DNA from: Terriglobia bacterium
Lineage (GTDB): Bacteria > Acidobacteriota > Terriglobia > Bryobacterales > Bryobacteraceae
Assembly (NCBI GenBank): GCA_021325175.1
Contig: JAJPHS010000011.1
Location: 1-38,014 of the forward strand
Reading direction: 5' to 3'
Length of the DNA stretch: 38,014 bases
Shown here: in pieces, positions 1 to 9,345 of the stretch
Position numbering within the stretch: the first letter of the stretch is position 1
Layout: each line of letters begins with the position of its first letter
Notes under the pieces: model-generated
Databases searched by the model: none
Told to the model about the DNA's origin: nothing
What the model saw: only the letters and a program-made list of their open reading frames with translations
Translations under genes and position numbers: made by a program

Positions 1-117
1 GCGGGCTGGACCGCGCACGTGCTCGAGCAGTATCACAACAATCGTCTGATCCGGCCGCGGGCGGAGTATACGGGCGCGCCCGTCGGGCAGAAGTGGGTCG
101 ATATCGAGAAACGCTAG
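1..117 (+). CDS. gltA: Citrate synthase, C-terminal fragment (5' end outside window)
   Basis: The first 38 codons of the window are open and end at TAG 115-117. They read as the C-terminal tail of a citrate synthase: a GWTAHVLEQ segment followed by NRLIRPRAEYTG, the conserved end of the family that contains the last active-site arginine region. The enzyme condenses acetyl-CoA and oxaloacetate in the TCA cycle in the cytoplasm. Only the tail is visible, so the citrate versus 2-methylcitrate synthase subtype cannot be decided. The gene lies 38 bp upstream of serS on the same strand. Confidence 0.85.
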   Translation, partial: AGWTAHVLEQYHNNRLIRPRAEYTGAPVGQKWVDIEKR

Positions 118-155
118 CGGTCCGGGCGGCGTAAAACGGCCGGCGGCCCGTATTC

Positions 156-1430
156 ATGTACGATCTTTCTTTTTTCAGGAACAATCTGGAGGCGATCGCC
201 AAGCGGCTGGCGGATCGCGGCTACTCGCTGCCGGAGGAGTTCCGGCGCATCGATGCCGAGCGGCGCGCCGCCATCACCGAATCCGAGCAGCTCAAGGCGC
301 AGTTGAACGCCGCCAGCCGGGAAATCGCCGAGCAGCGCAAGGCCGGCGCCGATACCACCGCGCGCCAGGAAGCGGTGCGCGAAAAGCGGGCTCGCGCGGC
401 CGAGCTTGAATCGAAGGCCGCCGCCCTCGACGAGCAGTTCAAGCAGTTGCTGGCCGGCGTTCCAAACCTGCCCCATGAATCCGTTCCCACCGGAAAGGGC
501 GCGGAGGAAAACGTCGAGATCAAACGCTGGGGCGAGCCCCGTAAATTCGATTTTCAACCCAAGCCGCACTGGGATCTCGGACCCGAGCTTGGCATCCTCG
601 ATTTCGAGCGCGCCGCGAAAGTCACCGGAGCGCGATTCGCCGTGTATTTCGACCTGGGCGCCAAACTGGAACGCGCGTTGATCAATTTTTTCCTCGACGT
701 GCACACCAACGAGCATGGCTATCGCGAGGTGCTGCCGCCGTTCCTGGTCAATCCGGCGAGCCTGTACGGAACCGGGCAACTGCCCAAGTTCGCCGCGGAT
801 CTTTTTAAGCTCGAAGGCACGGATTATTTTCTGATTCCGACCGCGGAAGTGCCGGTGACCAATCTCTATCGCGGCGAAATTCTCGACATGGACGCTCTGC
901 CCATCTCCTTTTGCGCCTACACGCCCTGTTTCCGCAGCGAAGCGGGATCGTATGGCCGGGATGTGCGCGGGATTATCCGCCAGCACCAGTTTCAAAAGGT
1001 CGAGCTGGTGAAGTTCGCGCGGCCCGATTCGTCTTATGAGGATCTGGAAAAGCTAACGCGCGACGCCGAAACGATCCTGGAGAAGCTCGGATTGCCGTAC
1101 CGGCGCGTGGTGCTGTCGACCGGCGATATGGGGTTTTCCTCGGCCAAAACCTACGACCTGGAGGTCTGGCTGCCGGGCTTGAACGAATATAAAGAGATTT
1201 CCTCCTGCTCGAATTTTGAGGCGTTTCAGGCGCGGCGGGCATCGATCCGCGCCAGAGCCGGCAAGAAGACGGAGTTTGTCCACACGCTCAACGGAAGCGG
1301 CCTGGCGGTGGGGCGGACCTGGGTCGCGATCGTGGAAAATTATCAGCAGGCCGACGGAAGCGTGGTGATTCCGGAGGCGCTCCGGCCTTATGTAGGCGCC
1401 GAGGTGATCCGCGGCGCGGCCCGTTCCTGA
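156..1430 (+). CDS. serS: Seryl-tRNA synthetase
   Basis: Class II aminoacyl-tRNA synthetase that charges tRNA-Ser (and tRNA-Sec where present) with serine; cytoplasmic. At 424 residues it has the usual family length. Residues about 30-105 are rich in K, E, A and Q and form the antiparallel coiled-coil arm that grips the long variable arm of tRNA-Ser. Motif 2 is seen near residue 258 ([14 protein letters not shown]) and motif 3 near residue 377 ([11 protein letters not shown]), with the class-specific [13 protein letters not shown] segment between them. The ATG at 156 starts a typical N-terminus ([10 protein letters not shown]). The gene follows citrate synthase closely and is convergent with the oxidoreductase gene downstream. 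No truncation is seen; identification is firm. Confidence 0.97.
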   Translation: MYDLSFFRNNLEAIAKRLADRGYSLPEEFRRIDAERRAAITESEQLKAQLNAASREIAEQRKAGADTTARQEAVREKRARAAELESKAAALDEQFKQLLAGVPNLPHESVPTGKGAEENVEIKRWGEPRKFDFQPKPHWDLGPELGILDFERAAKVTGARFAVYFDLGAKLERALINFFLDVHTNEHGYREVLPPFLVNPASLYGTGQLPKFAADLFKLEGTDYFLIPTAEVPVTNLYRGEILDMDALPISFCAYTPCFRSEAGSYGRDVRGIIRQHQFQKVELVKFARPDSSYEDLEKLTRDAETILEKLGLPYRRVVLSTGDMGFSSAKTYDLEVWLPGLNEYKEISSCSNFEAFQARRASIRARAGKKTEFVHTLNGSGLAVGRTWVAIVENYQQADGSVVIPEALRPYVGAEVIRGAARS

Positions 1431-1466
1431 GGCACTGGACTCTGTCCGCAATCGGCCTGGCCGGCG

Positions 1467-2873
1467 CTAGCCTTCGATCCTGGGAATCTCGAATCCCTTG
1501 CGATAGCCGCGATCTTCATCGCGCAGCAGACGGTTGGCTTCCTCGTCGCCGATGACCTGCTCGGATTGCGGATCGAAATGCAGCGTTCGTCCGAGCCTAT
1601 AGGACACGTTGGCCAGATGGACCAGCGCCGCGGAAATATAGCCTTCCTCGATCGGCGCGTTCAGCTTCGATGCATCGCGGCTGCGCAGGCAATCGACCCA
1701 GTTCTGGAAATTCGTCTCCTTGCCTTCGCCGGCCGGTCCCGGTTCTGCGCGATCGCCGAGGAAAGATTTATAGCGCGTATACTCCTCAATCGCCAGATAG
1801 CCCTTCGGACCGTAATAAAGATTGCCGATCGTGGCCGGCTTGCCGCTCACCGGTCCCAGGCTTGCCGGGGAGTTCGGTTTGGCCGGCGCCGGTTTCGCGT
1901 CGGCCAGGCCCGCCGGCGGCAGCGCGCTTTTCCCCCACGTCCCGATCGCGGCTTCGTGATTGGTGATCCAGTGTCGAACTTCGAATTCGAGGATCTTGCG
2001 ATTGCCGCCCTCGTTGAATTCGAAGACGGCGTTCAGGATGTTCGGCGTTTCCTGATCGTCATCGAACATGACGTGCCCTCCGATGGCGGAGATCTTGGTC
2101 GGCCACTTCACGCCGAGCCCCCAGCGCGCGGTATCCATTTCATGAATTCCCTGATTGCCGATGTCGCCATTGCCGGTGTCCCAGAACCAGTGCCAGTTGT
2201 AATGGAAGCGGTTCAACGTGAAGCCGCGGTCCGGCGCCGGCCCCAGCCACAAATCGTAGTGCACGCCCGCCGGAACCGCCTGCCTCGGCTGGCGGCCGAT
2301 CGTATCGCGCCATTTGTAGCACAGCCCACGCGACAGATAAACTTCGCCGATCAAGCCGTTTCGCAGATGACCGATCGCTTCGATCGCGGCTGTGCTGGAG
2401 CGGCTTTGGGTGCCGTGCTGCACGATCCGGTTGTAGCGTTTAACCGCGGCGGCGAGCTGCTTTCCTTCATACCAGTTATGCGAGCACGGCTTTTCGACAT
2501 AGGCATCCTTGCCCGCCTGGCAGGCCCAGATCCCCAGCAGCGAGTGCCAGTGATTCGGCGTGGCGATCGACACCGCGTCGATCGATTTATCCTCCAGCAG
2601 CTTGCGGGCGTCGATGTACGTCCTGGGCTTTGCCATGCCCATCTTTTCCATGTCGGCGAGCCGCTGCGCCATCACGTTTTCGTCGATATCGCACACCGCG
2701 GCGACCTCGACGCCGTCGATTTTGTGGAACTCCTTTAAATGATCGTGGCCGCGGCCGCGCAGGCCGATGACGGCGACGCGGATGCGATCATTGGCGCCCA
2801 GAACATTGGATCCTTGGATGGCGGCGGCGAAAGCCGCGCCGGTTTTTATGAAATCGCGGCGATTACTTTCCAT
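1467..2873 (-). CDS. Gfo/Idh/MocA family oxidoreductase with Tat signal
   Basis: Predicted NAD(P)-dependent sugar or inositol dehydrogenase of the Gfo/Idh/MocA family, 468 residues from ATG 2873. A TTG two codons upstream is possible, but the ATG has a GAGGAG ribosome site 7 nt away. The N-terminus carries a twin-arginine signal (NRRDFIKTGAAFAAA), so the protein probably folds with its cofactor and is exported. A Rossmann nucleotide site (VIGLRGRGHDH) is near residues 33-45, the EKP motif (VEKPCSHNWYEG) near 128, and the catalytic-region motif GIHEMDTARWGL follows. The C-terminal half is the usual alpha/beta domain. It lies 16 bp downstream of a sugar isomerase-like gene on the same strand, so the two probably form an operon acting on one sugar. 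Such Tat-exported pairs are very common in Acidobacteriota and Planctomycetota. The substrate cannot be read from sequence. Confidence 0.93.
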   Translation of the reverse strand: MESNRRDFIKTGAAFAAAIQGSNVLGANDRIRVAVIGLRGRGHDHLKEFHKIDGVEVAAVCDIDENVMAQRLADMEKMGMAKPRTYIDARKLLEDKSIDAVSIATPNHWHSLLGIWACQAGKDAYVEKPCSHNWYEGKQLAAAVKRYNRIVQHGTQSRSSTAAIEAIGHLRNGLIGEVYLSRGLCYKWRDTIGRQPRQAVPAGVHYDLWLGPAPDRGFTLNRFHYNWHWFWDTGNGDIGNQGIHEMDTARWGLGVKWPTKISAIGGHVMFDDDQETPNILNAVFEFNEGGNRKILEFEVRHWITNHEAAIGTWGKSALPPAGLADAKPAPAKPNSPASLGPVSGKPATIGNLYYGPKGYLAIEEYTRYKSFLGDRAEPGPAGEGKETNFQNWVDCLRSRDASKLNAPIEEGYISAALVHLANVSYRLGRTLHFDPQSEQVIGDEEANRLLRDEDRGYRKGFEIPRIEG

Positions 2874-2889
2874 ACTCAAACTCCTCTGC

Positions 2890-3819
2890 TTAGATCACCT
2901 TCAGCAGACCTTCGAGAGACTCGCGCGTGCTCTCGAGTTTGTTTCCATCCGGACGGCGGTAATGCGTTTCCAGCGACATTGTCCCGTCATAACGATCCTT
3001 GCGCAGCGCGGCGAACTGCCCCTTGAAATCGATGATTCCGCCGCCCACCGGCGCCCATACGAGCTTGCCGCTTGGCGCGTCCTTTCGCGAATCCTTAATA
3101 TGCATGTGCGTGAACAGGCCGCGCACCGCCTGGTAGCCGTCCGGGTAGGGAATTTCGCCGAGCTCGGTGGCGTTGCCCGGATCCCAGTTGCCGCGCAGGT
3201 GCCGCGAATTGATGTCCCTGATGATCCGGCCCAATTCCTTGCCCGTTCCCACGTTGCAGGTCATCTCGTTTTCGAGCACAAGCTGGATGTCGTTTTTCGC
3301 GGCAAGCTGAGCGGCTTTACGCAGCCGCTCGGCCACCATCGGATACGCTTTCTCCGGGTCCGCCACGCGCCAGTAGCTGAAGATGCGGACTTTATTCGTG
3401 CCGAAAAAACGCGCCAGCCGGAACGATTTTTCAAGCAGCGGATCGGCGTCCGATTCGACGAAATTCGCCTTGTACTCGTCCCGTTTTTCGTTGCTTTTGG
3501 CGGGCATTTGCGGCAGATTCCATTTGAAAATCGGCGAGGCGATGACGCTCACCTGAATCTTGCGGGCGTCCAGCACCTTTTTGGCGCGGTCCAGATCTTG
3601 CTGGGGCGAGTTCATCAGATTCTTGCCCCACATCTGCCGCAGTTCGGCCCAATGCAGGCCGTAGCTGGCGATGAAATCGGCGGCCTGATCGAGTTCTTCC
3701 GTGATTTCGTCGCTGATAATTCCGAGCTTGAAACCGTGAGTTTCCGCGATCGATGCCGCGGCGAGCTTTGACGCCGGGACAGCGGCCAGCAGAGTCTTCA
3801 GAGCATCTCGTCGTTTCAT
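2890..3819 (-). CDS. Sugar phosphate isomerase/epimerase (xylose isomerase-like TIM barrel), exported
   Basis: 309-residue member of the AP-endonuclease-2 / xylose-isomerase-like TIM-barrel superfamily (IolE/Hyi-like). The N-terminus (MKRRDALKTLLAAVPA) resembles a twin-arginine or Sec signal, followed by the first barrel strand (LGIISDEI). Metal-ligand-type segments are visible: LVLENEMTCN near residue 180, NWDPGNA near 210, MHIKDSRKD near 240 and SLETHYRRPDG near the end. The ATG at 3819 has GAGG 5 nt upstream. It is the first gene of a two-gene minus-strand unit with the Gfo/Idh oxidoreductase and is divergent from the LysR gene. Inferred role: isomerisation or epimerisation of a sugar or sugar acid in the periplasm together with its neighbour; the substrate is unknown. 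Confidence 0.9.
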   Translation of the reverse strand: MKRRDALKTLLAAVPASKLAAASIAETHGFKLGIISDEITEELDQAADFIASYGLHWAELRQMWGKNLMNSPQQDLDRAKKVLDARKIQVSVIASPIFKWNLPQMPAKSNEKRDEYKANFVESDADPLLEKSFRLARFFGTNKVRIFSYWRVADPEKAYPMVAERLRKAAQLAAKNDIQLVLENEMTCNVGTGKELGRIIRDINSRHLRGNWDPGNATELGEIPYPDGYQAVRGLFTHMHIKDSRKDAPSGKLVWAPVGGGIIDFKGQFAALRKDRYDGTMSLETHYRRPDGNKLESTRESLEGLLKVI

Positions 3820-3900
3820 ATGGTCCTCGATAGGCGTTTCCGGTCCCTACCACCCCGACTTTACAACGCCCGGGAGTGTGTTCAAAATAGATTGATCCAA

Positions 3901-3916
3901 TTTCCGGAATCGGAAA
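3901..3916. promoter_or_regulatory. Inverted repeat TTTCCG-N4-CGGAAA, candidate regulator site
   Basis: A perfect 6-bp inverted repeat with a 4-bp centre (GAAT) lies 5 bp upstream of the LysR ATG, in the roughly 100-bp divergent region between the LysR gene and the sugar isomerase gene. LysR-type proteins commonly bind dyad sites in the divergent region they share with a target. The spacing is compatible with autoregulation, but assignment to this LysR is inference. Confidence 0.35.
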
Positions 3917-3921
3917 ACACG

Positions 3922-4836
3922 ATGGATCTTCATCAGCTTCGCGTCTTTCACGCCGCCGTCGCCGCGGGCGGATTTACTCGCGCTGGCGAAGAGCTGCATC
4001 TCTCGCAATCTACCGTAAGCCAGCATATCAAGTTATTGGAGGACGAACTCGGCTGCCCGTTGTTTCTTCGCGTGGGAAAACGGGTGCAGGTCACCGAAGC
4101 CGGCAAGGTCCTGCTGCCGTATGCCGAGCGCATTTTTCGCGATCTCAAGAACGCCGAAATGGCGGTTCGCGAGATGAACGCGCTGCGCCGCGGCACGGTT
4201 CGCCTGGGCGTCGGCCCGACCACGCTGACCTATCGTCTTCCGGGCGTTCTGGCCGATTATAAACGCCGTTTTCCGGAAATTGAGCTGATCGTTCTGGCCG
4301 GGACCACGGAATTTCTGCTCCAGGCGCTGCGCGCGCAGCGCCTCGATCTGGCGGTGGTGATGGCCGCCGGCCCACAGCCGGGCTTGAGCATGAAACCGCT
4401 GGGGCGCGAAGAAATGGTTTTTGTTGTCAGCCACGATCATCCGCTGGCGCGCCGCCGCACCATTGAGCCGCAGGATTTATCCTCGCTGCGCTTCATTTTG
4501 TATGAAAAGAACACGGTCATGCAAAATTTTGTAGACCGTTACTTCGAGGCTTTAGGAGTCGCGCCCAAAATTATCATGGAAGTCGAGAATAACGAGGCGA
4601 TTAAGAGCCTGGTGCGGGCCGGCCTGGGATGTTCGCTGCTGCCGCTGTGCGCCGTCGAAAATGAGCCGCCCGATGGAGGTCTGCGGATTTTGCGCGTAAA
4701 GGGACGGCCTTTGATCCGGCAGCTCCGCCTCGCCGCCGCCAGCGCGGAGATTTTCCCCAAGGCGATCGCCGAACTGGCGCAGACAATCACGGAAAAATTA
4801 TCGGCCGCGCCGCGGATCGTAAAAACCGATGGTTAA
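3922..4836 (+). CDS. LysR family transcriptional regulator
   Basis: 304-residue LysR-type regulator from the ATG at 3922. The frame stays open upstream to 3820, but the family always begins close to the MDLHQLRVF motif found here. Residues 1-60 form the winged helix-turn-helix (AGEELHLSQSTVSQHIKLLEDELG), followed by the linker helix and a substrate-binding-like effector domain (about 90-300). The effector domain includes a TTEFLLQAL segment and an LPLCAVENE segment typical of the fold. It is divergent from the sugar isomerase/oxidoreductase pair and lies 87 bp upstream of the Oar-like receptor gene on the same strand, so either neighbour could be a target. The inducer is unknown. Confidence 0.95.
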   Translation: MDLHQLRVFHAAVAAGGFTRAGEELHLSQSTVSQHIKLLEDELGCPLFLRVGKRVQVTEAGKVLLPYAERIFRDLKNAEMAVREMNALRRGTVRLGVGPTTLTYRLPGVLADYKRRFPEIELIVLAGTTEFLLQALRAQRLDLAVVMAAGPQPGLSMKPLGREEMVFVVSHDHPLARRRTIEPQDLSSLRFILYEKNTVMQNFVDRYFEALGVAPKIIMEVENNEAIKSLVRAGLGCSLLPLCAVENEPPDGGLRILRVKGRPLIRQLRLAAASAEIFPKAIAELAQTITEKLSAAPRIVKTDG

Positions 4837-4851
4837 CAGTGAATGAATCTA

Positions 4852-4881
4852 TTGGACAGATTTAAGCATTTCGCGTAATTT
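4852..4881 (+). promoter_or_regulatory. Possible sigma-70 promoter for the TonB-dependent receptor gene
   Basis: TTGGAC (4852-4857) and TAATTT (4876-4881) are separated by 18 bp in the 87-bp gap between the LysR gene and the receptor gene. A strong ribosome site, GAGGGGG, follows at 4913-4919, 4 nt before the ATG at 4924. Assigned by match to the sigma-70 consensus only. Confidence 0.4.
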
Positions 4882-4923
4882 AGCTCAAGCAGTTGAAAGC
4901 CACGGTGCTTTCGAGGGGGTGCC

Positions 4924-7900
4924 ATGTTTCGCCGCGAAATCGCGATTTTTCTGTCCTTATTTGCATTTTCTCTGGCGCCGGCGCGCGCGCAGGTAACGGC
5001 GACCGCGCAAGTCAGCGGAATTGTAACCGATCCCACCGGAGCCGCAGTCGTCAACGCGCAGGTGTCCATCACCGAAACCGATAAGTCGGCGACGCGCAGC
5101 ACCACCACCGACGCCGGCGGCTTGTACATCTTTGCCGAGCTTCCGGTGGGTCCTTACCGGCTGGAAGTAAAAGCGCCAGGCTTTAAGGATTACGTGCGAT
5201 CCGGAATTGTTCTGGTGGTAAACAACAATATCCAGGTCAATGTGGCGATGCAGGTAGGCGCCATCAACGAAAAAGTGGAGGTCAGCGCCGAAACCAGCCA
5301 GGTGGAAACCAAGGAAACCTCGGTTGCCGCGGTCATCGATCAGCAGCGGATCAGCGAATTGCCGCTGAATAATCGCCAGCCCACGCAGTTGATCATCACT
5401 CTGGGCGCGGCGGTTTACGCCGATTCGGGTGATACCGGCAGCAAAACCTTCGTCAGCTCGACGCGCATCGCGGTAGCGGGCGGTCAGGGCAACGGCACGG
5501 CATATCTACTGGACGGCGGCGATTACACCGACGCGATGTCGAACGTCAACATGCCGATTCCGTTCCCGGACGCGCTCCAGGAGTTCAGCATTGAAACCAG
5601 CGCGGTATCTTCGCGCTTCGGCACGCATCCCGGCGCGACGGTGAACGTGGTGACCAAGTCCGGCTCGAACGATTTGCACGGGGATCTGTTCGAATTCCTG
5701 CGCAACGGCGACACCAACGCCCGGAATTTCTTTGCGCCGGTTCACGATCAGTTAAAGCGGAATCAGTTTGGCGGCACGATCGGCGGCCGAATTATCCGGG
5801 ACAAACTGTTTTTCTTCGGCGGATTTCAGGGAACCGAGAATCGCAGCGTTCCTCCTCAGTCCAATACGCATATCCCCACGCAGGCGATGCTCAACGGCGA
5901 TTTCAGCGCCATCGGCACACAGCTTAAAAATCCGGTCGACGGCACGCTGTATAAAAACAATCAGATTCCGGTGGGGCAGCTCAGCCCCATCGCCATCGCG
6001 CTGACCAAATACCTGCCCGTAAGCCAGGCCGCCGCCAACGGATTCGTGACTTATGCGATTCCTTCTCCCTGGCATGAATTTCAGCCGATCGGCCGCATCG
6101 ATTGGGTGTTAAACGAAAAACACTCGATTTACGGGCGGTATTTCGCCGATGAGTACGCGGTGCCGGCGCAGTTCGGAGGGAATTTATTGCTGACCACGGT
6201 GGCCGGAAACTCGGAGCTGGCGCAATCGGCGACCATCGGCGACAACTACACGTTCACGCCAAACACGATCAATGCGTTTCACGTGTCGTTCAATCGCGTT
6301 CGCGATAATCGCGGTCCCACCAGCACGCCGATCAACTGGACGCTGCTGGGCTCGCCGATCTATAGCGCTGTGCCGAATTTCCTGCTGATTTCGAGCATGA
6401 GCGGCGGATTCACGACCTTCTGTGGAACCTGCGCGCCGGGGCACTTCAATTTCAACGGCTACCAGGTGGCCGATGATGTGGATCTCATCCGCGGCAAGCA
6501 TCAGATCGCGGTGGGATTCAATCTGATCCGGATTCAGAACAACACCATTTCCGGATTCGACGAAAATGGCGCGCCGACTTTCAACGGATCCTTCACCGGA
6601 GCCGGTCTGTCCGACTTCATGCTAGGGTATATGAGCGATTTCCAGCAGACCAACGCCACCCCGGACGATCTCCGGCAGTGGGTGATGAGTTTCTACGCTC
6701 AGGACAGCTACAAAATCTCGCGGAATTTCGTGCTGAACTATGGAATCCGCTGGGAGCCGACTTTCCCCGATCCCGATAAATACGGGCGCGGCACGTCCTT
6801 CAGCCAGACTGCGTTTTTGGCGAACCAGGTCAGCAAGGTGAATCCGACGGCGCCTCCCGGATTATTCTTCAAGGGCGATCAGGGCATTCCCGCCGCGATG
6901 TGGAACGGCAGCAAGGGCAATTTCGGACCGCGCGTGGGCATCGTCTGGGATCCGAAGGGTGACGGCAGGCAGACGCTGCGCGCCGGCGGCGCCATTCTCT
7001 ACGATTCAGTGGAAACGTGGTTTAACGAGCGCGAAACGACCAATCCGCCGTACGGCAACGATATCGATGTCGGCTCGACGGGCACGCTTGCCAATCCCTG
7101 GGGCGGCTATCCGGGCGGCAATCCGTTCCCGCAGCGGCCCGGAGCCCTGTTCTTCCCCCAGTTCGGCACCTACATCAACATGCCGATCAATCCGGCGCCG
7201 ACCTATGTCGAGCAGTGGAACGTCACCTATCAGCGGCAGCTTCCCTCCAACTGGCTGGTTTCGCTCAGCTATCTCGGCAATCACACCACGCATCTGTGGA
7301 TCGCCGAAGAACGCAATCCGGCGATCTACAATCCGGCGGCGAGCTGCACCATCGCGGGCGTCGTCTATACCCCGTGTTCGAGCACCAAAAACACCAACCA
7401 GCGGCGCCTGCTGTTCCCCTATCCCGGCGGCTCATATTACGCAAGCATCGACACCATGGACGACGGCGCGGTGGCGCGCTATCAGGGTCTGCTGATTTCG
7501 ACTTCGCATCGCTTCAGCCAGCACTATCAGTTGAACGCCAACTTCACCGATTCCTATTGCCTTTCGGATTACGATTTCGGCGCCGCGCTTGCCGGCTCAA
7601 CCAACTCGCGAATCTTCAACCGCCACGCCGACTGGGGTCCGTGCATTTCCGATACCCGCTACAATTTCAACCTGACCGGCGTCGCCATCAGTTCCTGGGC
7701 GGGAGATGGTTGGGCCCATAAAATCCTGAGCGACTGGCAGCTTGCGCCGCTGCTTCAGGCCCGCAGCGGGCAGCCGCTGGGCGGGATCAATATCGGAACC
7801 GACAACTCGCTCACCGGTTTGAATAACGGCCGGCCGGTGCAGATCCTGCCGAACGTGTATGCGACCAACTCCGGTTGCTCGCCCGCTCCGTGCGTGCAGT

Positions 7901-8244
7901 GGCTGAATAAGGCGGCGTTCGCAGTGCCCGGTTCGGCGCAGGACCCGGTGGGGTCCTATGGAAACGTGGGCCGCAATGCGATTCGCGGCCCGCATTTCGT
8001 GAACTTCGATGTTTCCCTGGTCCGCACCTTCAAGATGACGGAGCGCTACAGCCTGCAAGTGCGCGCGGAGGCTTTCAATCTTTTCAATCACCCCAATTTC
8101 GTGGGCGGCTACGCTCCATCGGGCCTGTACGCCGGCCAGAGTTACGGGACGCTGTCGCAGAGCTTGAACGCCGCCAATTTCGGCGCAATCACCGGCGCCT
8201 ACGATCCGCGGATCATGCAGTTTGCGATGAAGCTGTTCTTTTAA
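4924..8244 (+). CDS. Oar-like TonB-dependent receptor with carboxypeptidase-regulatory-like domain
   Basis: 1106-residue outer-membrane protein. Residues 1-23 are a Sec signal peptide ending AQV. Residues about 27-110 form a carboxypeptidase-regulatory-like beta-sandwich (SGIVTDPTGAAVVNAQVSI, then GLYIFAELPVGPYRLEV). About 125-230 is a plug-like region (ISELPLNNRQPTQLI, then a YLLDGGDY loop and VNVVTKSGSNDLHGDLFEF), and the rest is a large beta-barrel ending in phenylalanine (MKLFF), the usual signal for barrel insertion. This architecture is the hugely expanded Oar/SusC-like receptor family of Acidobacteriota, thought to import oligosaccharides or other large ligands, or to act in adhesion. 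I see no clear TonB box. It lies downstream of the LysR gene and near a sugar isomerase/oxidoreductase pair, which hints at a carbohydrate ligand. It is convergent with hrcA. Confidence 0.93.
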   Translation: MFRREIAIFLSLFAFSLAPARAQVTATAQVSGIVTDPTGAAVVNAQVSITETDKSATRSTTTDAGGLYIFAELPVGPYRLEVKAPGFKDYVRSGIVLVVNNNIQVNVAMQVGAINEKVEVSAETSQVETKETSVAAVIDQQRISELPLNNRQPTQLIITLGAAVYADSGDTGSKTFVSSTRIAVAGGQGNGTAYLLDGGDYTDAMSNVNMPIPFPDALQEFSIETSAVSSRFGTHPGATVNVVTKSGSNDLHGDLFEFLRNGDTNARNFFAPVHDQLKRNQFGGTIGGRIIRDKLFFFGGFQGTENRSVPPQSNTHIPTQAMLNGDFSAIGTQLKNPVDGTLYKNNQIPVGQLSPIAIALTKYLPVSQAAANGFVTYAIPSPWHEFQPIGRIDWVLNEKHSIYGRYFADEYAVPAQFGGNLLLTTVAGNSELAQSATIGDNYTFTPNTINAFHVSFNRVRDNRGPTSTPINWTLLGSPIYSAVPNFLLISSMSGGFTTFCGTCAPGHFNFNGYQVADDVDLIRGKHQIAVGFNLIRIQNNTISGFDENGAPTFNGSFTGAGLSDFMLGYMSDFQQTNATPDDLRQWVMSFYAQDSYKISRNFVLNYGIRWEPTFPDPDKYGRGTSFSQTAFLANQVSKVNPTAPPGLFFKGDQGIPAAMWNGSKGNFGPRVGIVWDPKGDGRQTLRAGGAILYDSVETWFNERETTNPPYGNDIDVGSTGTLANPWGGYPGGNPFPQRPGALFFPQFGTYINMPINPAPTYVEQWNVTYQRQLPSNWLVSLSYLGNHTTHLWIAEERNPAIYNPAASCTIAGVVYTPCSSTKNTNQRRLLFPYPGGSYYASIDTMDDGAVARYQGLLISTSHRFSQHYQLNANFTDSYCLSDYDFGAALAGSTNSRIFNRHADWGPCISDTRYNFNLTGVAISSWAGDGWAHKILSDWQLAPLLQARSGQPLGGINIGTDNSLTGLNNGRPVQILPNVYATNSGCSPAPCVQWLNKAAFAVPGSAQDPVGSYGNVGRNAIRGPHFVNFDVSLVRTFKMTERYSLQVRAEAFNLFNHPNFVGGYAPSGLYAGQSYGTLSQSLNAANFGAITGAYDPRIMQFAMKLFF

Positions 8245-8273
8245 CGGAAGGCGGGATTGCTGCCGCGCAGAGT

Positions 8274-9302
8274 TCAGAGGCGGCTTGCTTCGCTGTCCTG
8301 GAACACGCGGCCGACGTGCTGCACGGCGCTCATCACCCGTCCGTAGTTCATGCGAATGGGACCGAGCACGGCGACCACGGCGGAGATGCCGTTTGGCAAA
8401 ACCACGGGCAAGCCGATCAGCGATAATTCGCGCATGGACGGATGCGCCTCGCCCAAACCGACATGCACGGCGATTTCCCCGGCGGGCTGCTCCAGGAAGC
8501 GGTCGAGCAGGCGCAGCACCCGCTTTTTCTCCTCAAGGGCGCGGAACAGCTCGCGCATTTTTTCCTTGGTGAGGTGCAAGTCGAGGCCAACCAGATTGCT
8601 TGCGCCCTCCATGTGCACTTCCGGATCGGCGTCGAACTCGAGCAGGCCGCGCGAATAAAGCAGCGTCAGTTTTTGCAGAATCTGGTCGTAAGCCGCGCTG
8701 GCCTGCTCCAGCCGATTCGCCAATTCCGCGCGAATCTGCTCCAGCGTCCAGCCGGCAAAATTGCGATTGATGTAATTGCGAATGGAAACGAGTTCGTCCG
8801 GCATCAGCGGCTCATCGAGCGCGACGACTTCATTGCGCACCTGATGGTCGCGCGTGACGACCACCATCAGGACCCGCCGGTCGGGCAAAGCGATCAGTTC
8901 AATTTGATCCAGCTCCGGCCGCGCCTGCGGGATGGCGGCGGCAATGCCGACTCCCTGGGTCATCTCCGTCAGACGGCGGGAAGTGTGCTCGACCCGCGCT
9001 TCCACGGTGTTGAGCCGGCCGAATTCGGCGCGCAGCCGATCCAACTCCTCCGCCGCCATGCGCCGCAGGGTAAGCGACTGAATATAGCTGCGAAAAGCCT
9101 TCGCCGTGGGAATCCGCCCGGCGGAGGTGTGCGGCTGGGACAGAAATCCCTGATCCGCGAGATCGGCCATAACGTTGCGGATCGACGCAGCGCTCAGCGG
9201 GTCACGATGGCGGCGCGCGATCGAACGCGAGGCCACCGGCTCACCCGTTTCGATGTAAGCTTCTACGATTTCGTGAAGGATCTCCCGCTCGCGCGGAGTC
9301 AT
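8274..9302 (-). CDS. hrcA: Heat-inducible transcription repressor HrcA
   Basis: 342-residue HrcA, which in other bacteria represses groESL and dnaK operons by binding the CIRCE operator and is tuned by GroEL. The N-terminal winged helix (about residues 1-75) has the family signature: REREILHEIVEAYIETGEPV, then SAASIRNVMADLADQGFLSQ and PHTSAGRIPT. The rest matches the HrcA GAF-like dimerisation region, with a conserved C-terminal segment (GPIRMNYGRVMSAV). ATG 9302 is the start. It is normally followed by grpE/dnaK, but here it stands alone: the downstream neighbour is the convergent receptor gene. Its promoter can be read (9317-9345) and carries no CIRCE repeat. Confidence 0.96.
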   Translation of the reverse strand: MTPREREILHEIVEAYIETGEPVASRSIARRHRDPLSAASIRNVMADLADQGFLSQPHTSAGRIPTAKAFRSYIQSLTLRRMAAEELDRLRAEFGRLNTVEARVEHTSRRLTEMTQGVGIAAAIPQARPELDQIELIALPDRRVLMVVVTRDHQVRNEVVALDEPLMPDELVSIRNYINRNFAGWTLEQIRAELANRLEQASAAYDQILQKLTLLYSRGLLEFDADPEVHMEGASNLVGLDLHLTKEKMRELFRALEEKKRVLRLLDRFLEQPAGEIAVHVGLGEAHPSMRELSLIGLPVVLPNGISAVVAVLGPIRMNYGRVMSAVQHVGRVFQDSEASRL

Positions 9303-9316
9303 ACGCTCTAACTACA

Positions 9317-9345
9317 ATCTTACGGACCAGTTACACAGCGGTCAA
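9317..9345 (-). promoter_or_regulatory. Sigma-70-type promoter of hrcA
   Basis: On the minus strand TTGACC (9340-9345) and TAAGAT (9317-9322) are separated by exactly 17 bp and lie 14 bp before the hrcA ATG, predicting a very short leader. No TTAGCACTC/GAGTGCTAA (CIRCE) repeat is visible in the gap, so autoregulation through CIRCE is not supported by the sequence here. Confidence 0.65.

Noticed and set aside
114..995. Long minus-strand open frame of 293 codons opposite serS
   Set aside because: It lies entirely antisense to the intact, highly conserved serS and has no family motif; it is a GC-rich shadow.
2767..3771. Plus-strand open frame of 334 codons opposite the sugar isomerase
   Set aside because: Antisense to a recognisable exported isomerase; composition (R, H, F rich) is that of a shadow.
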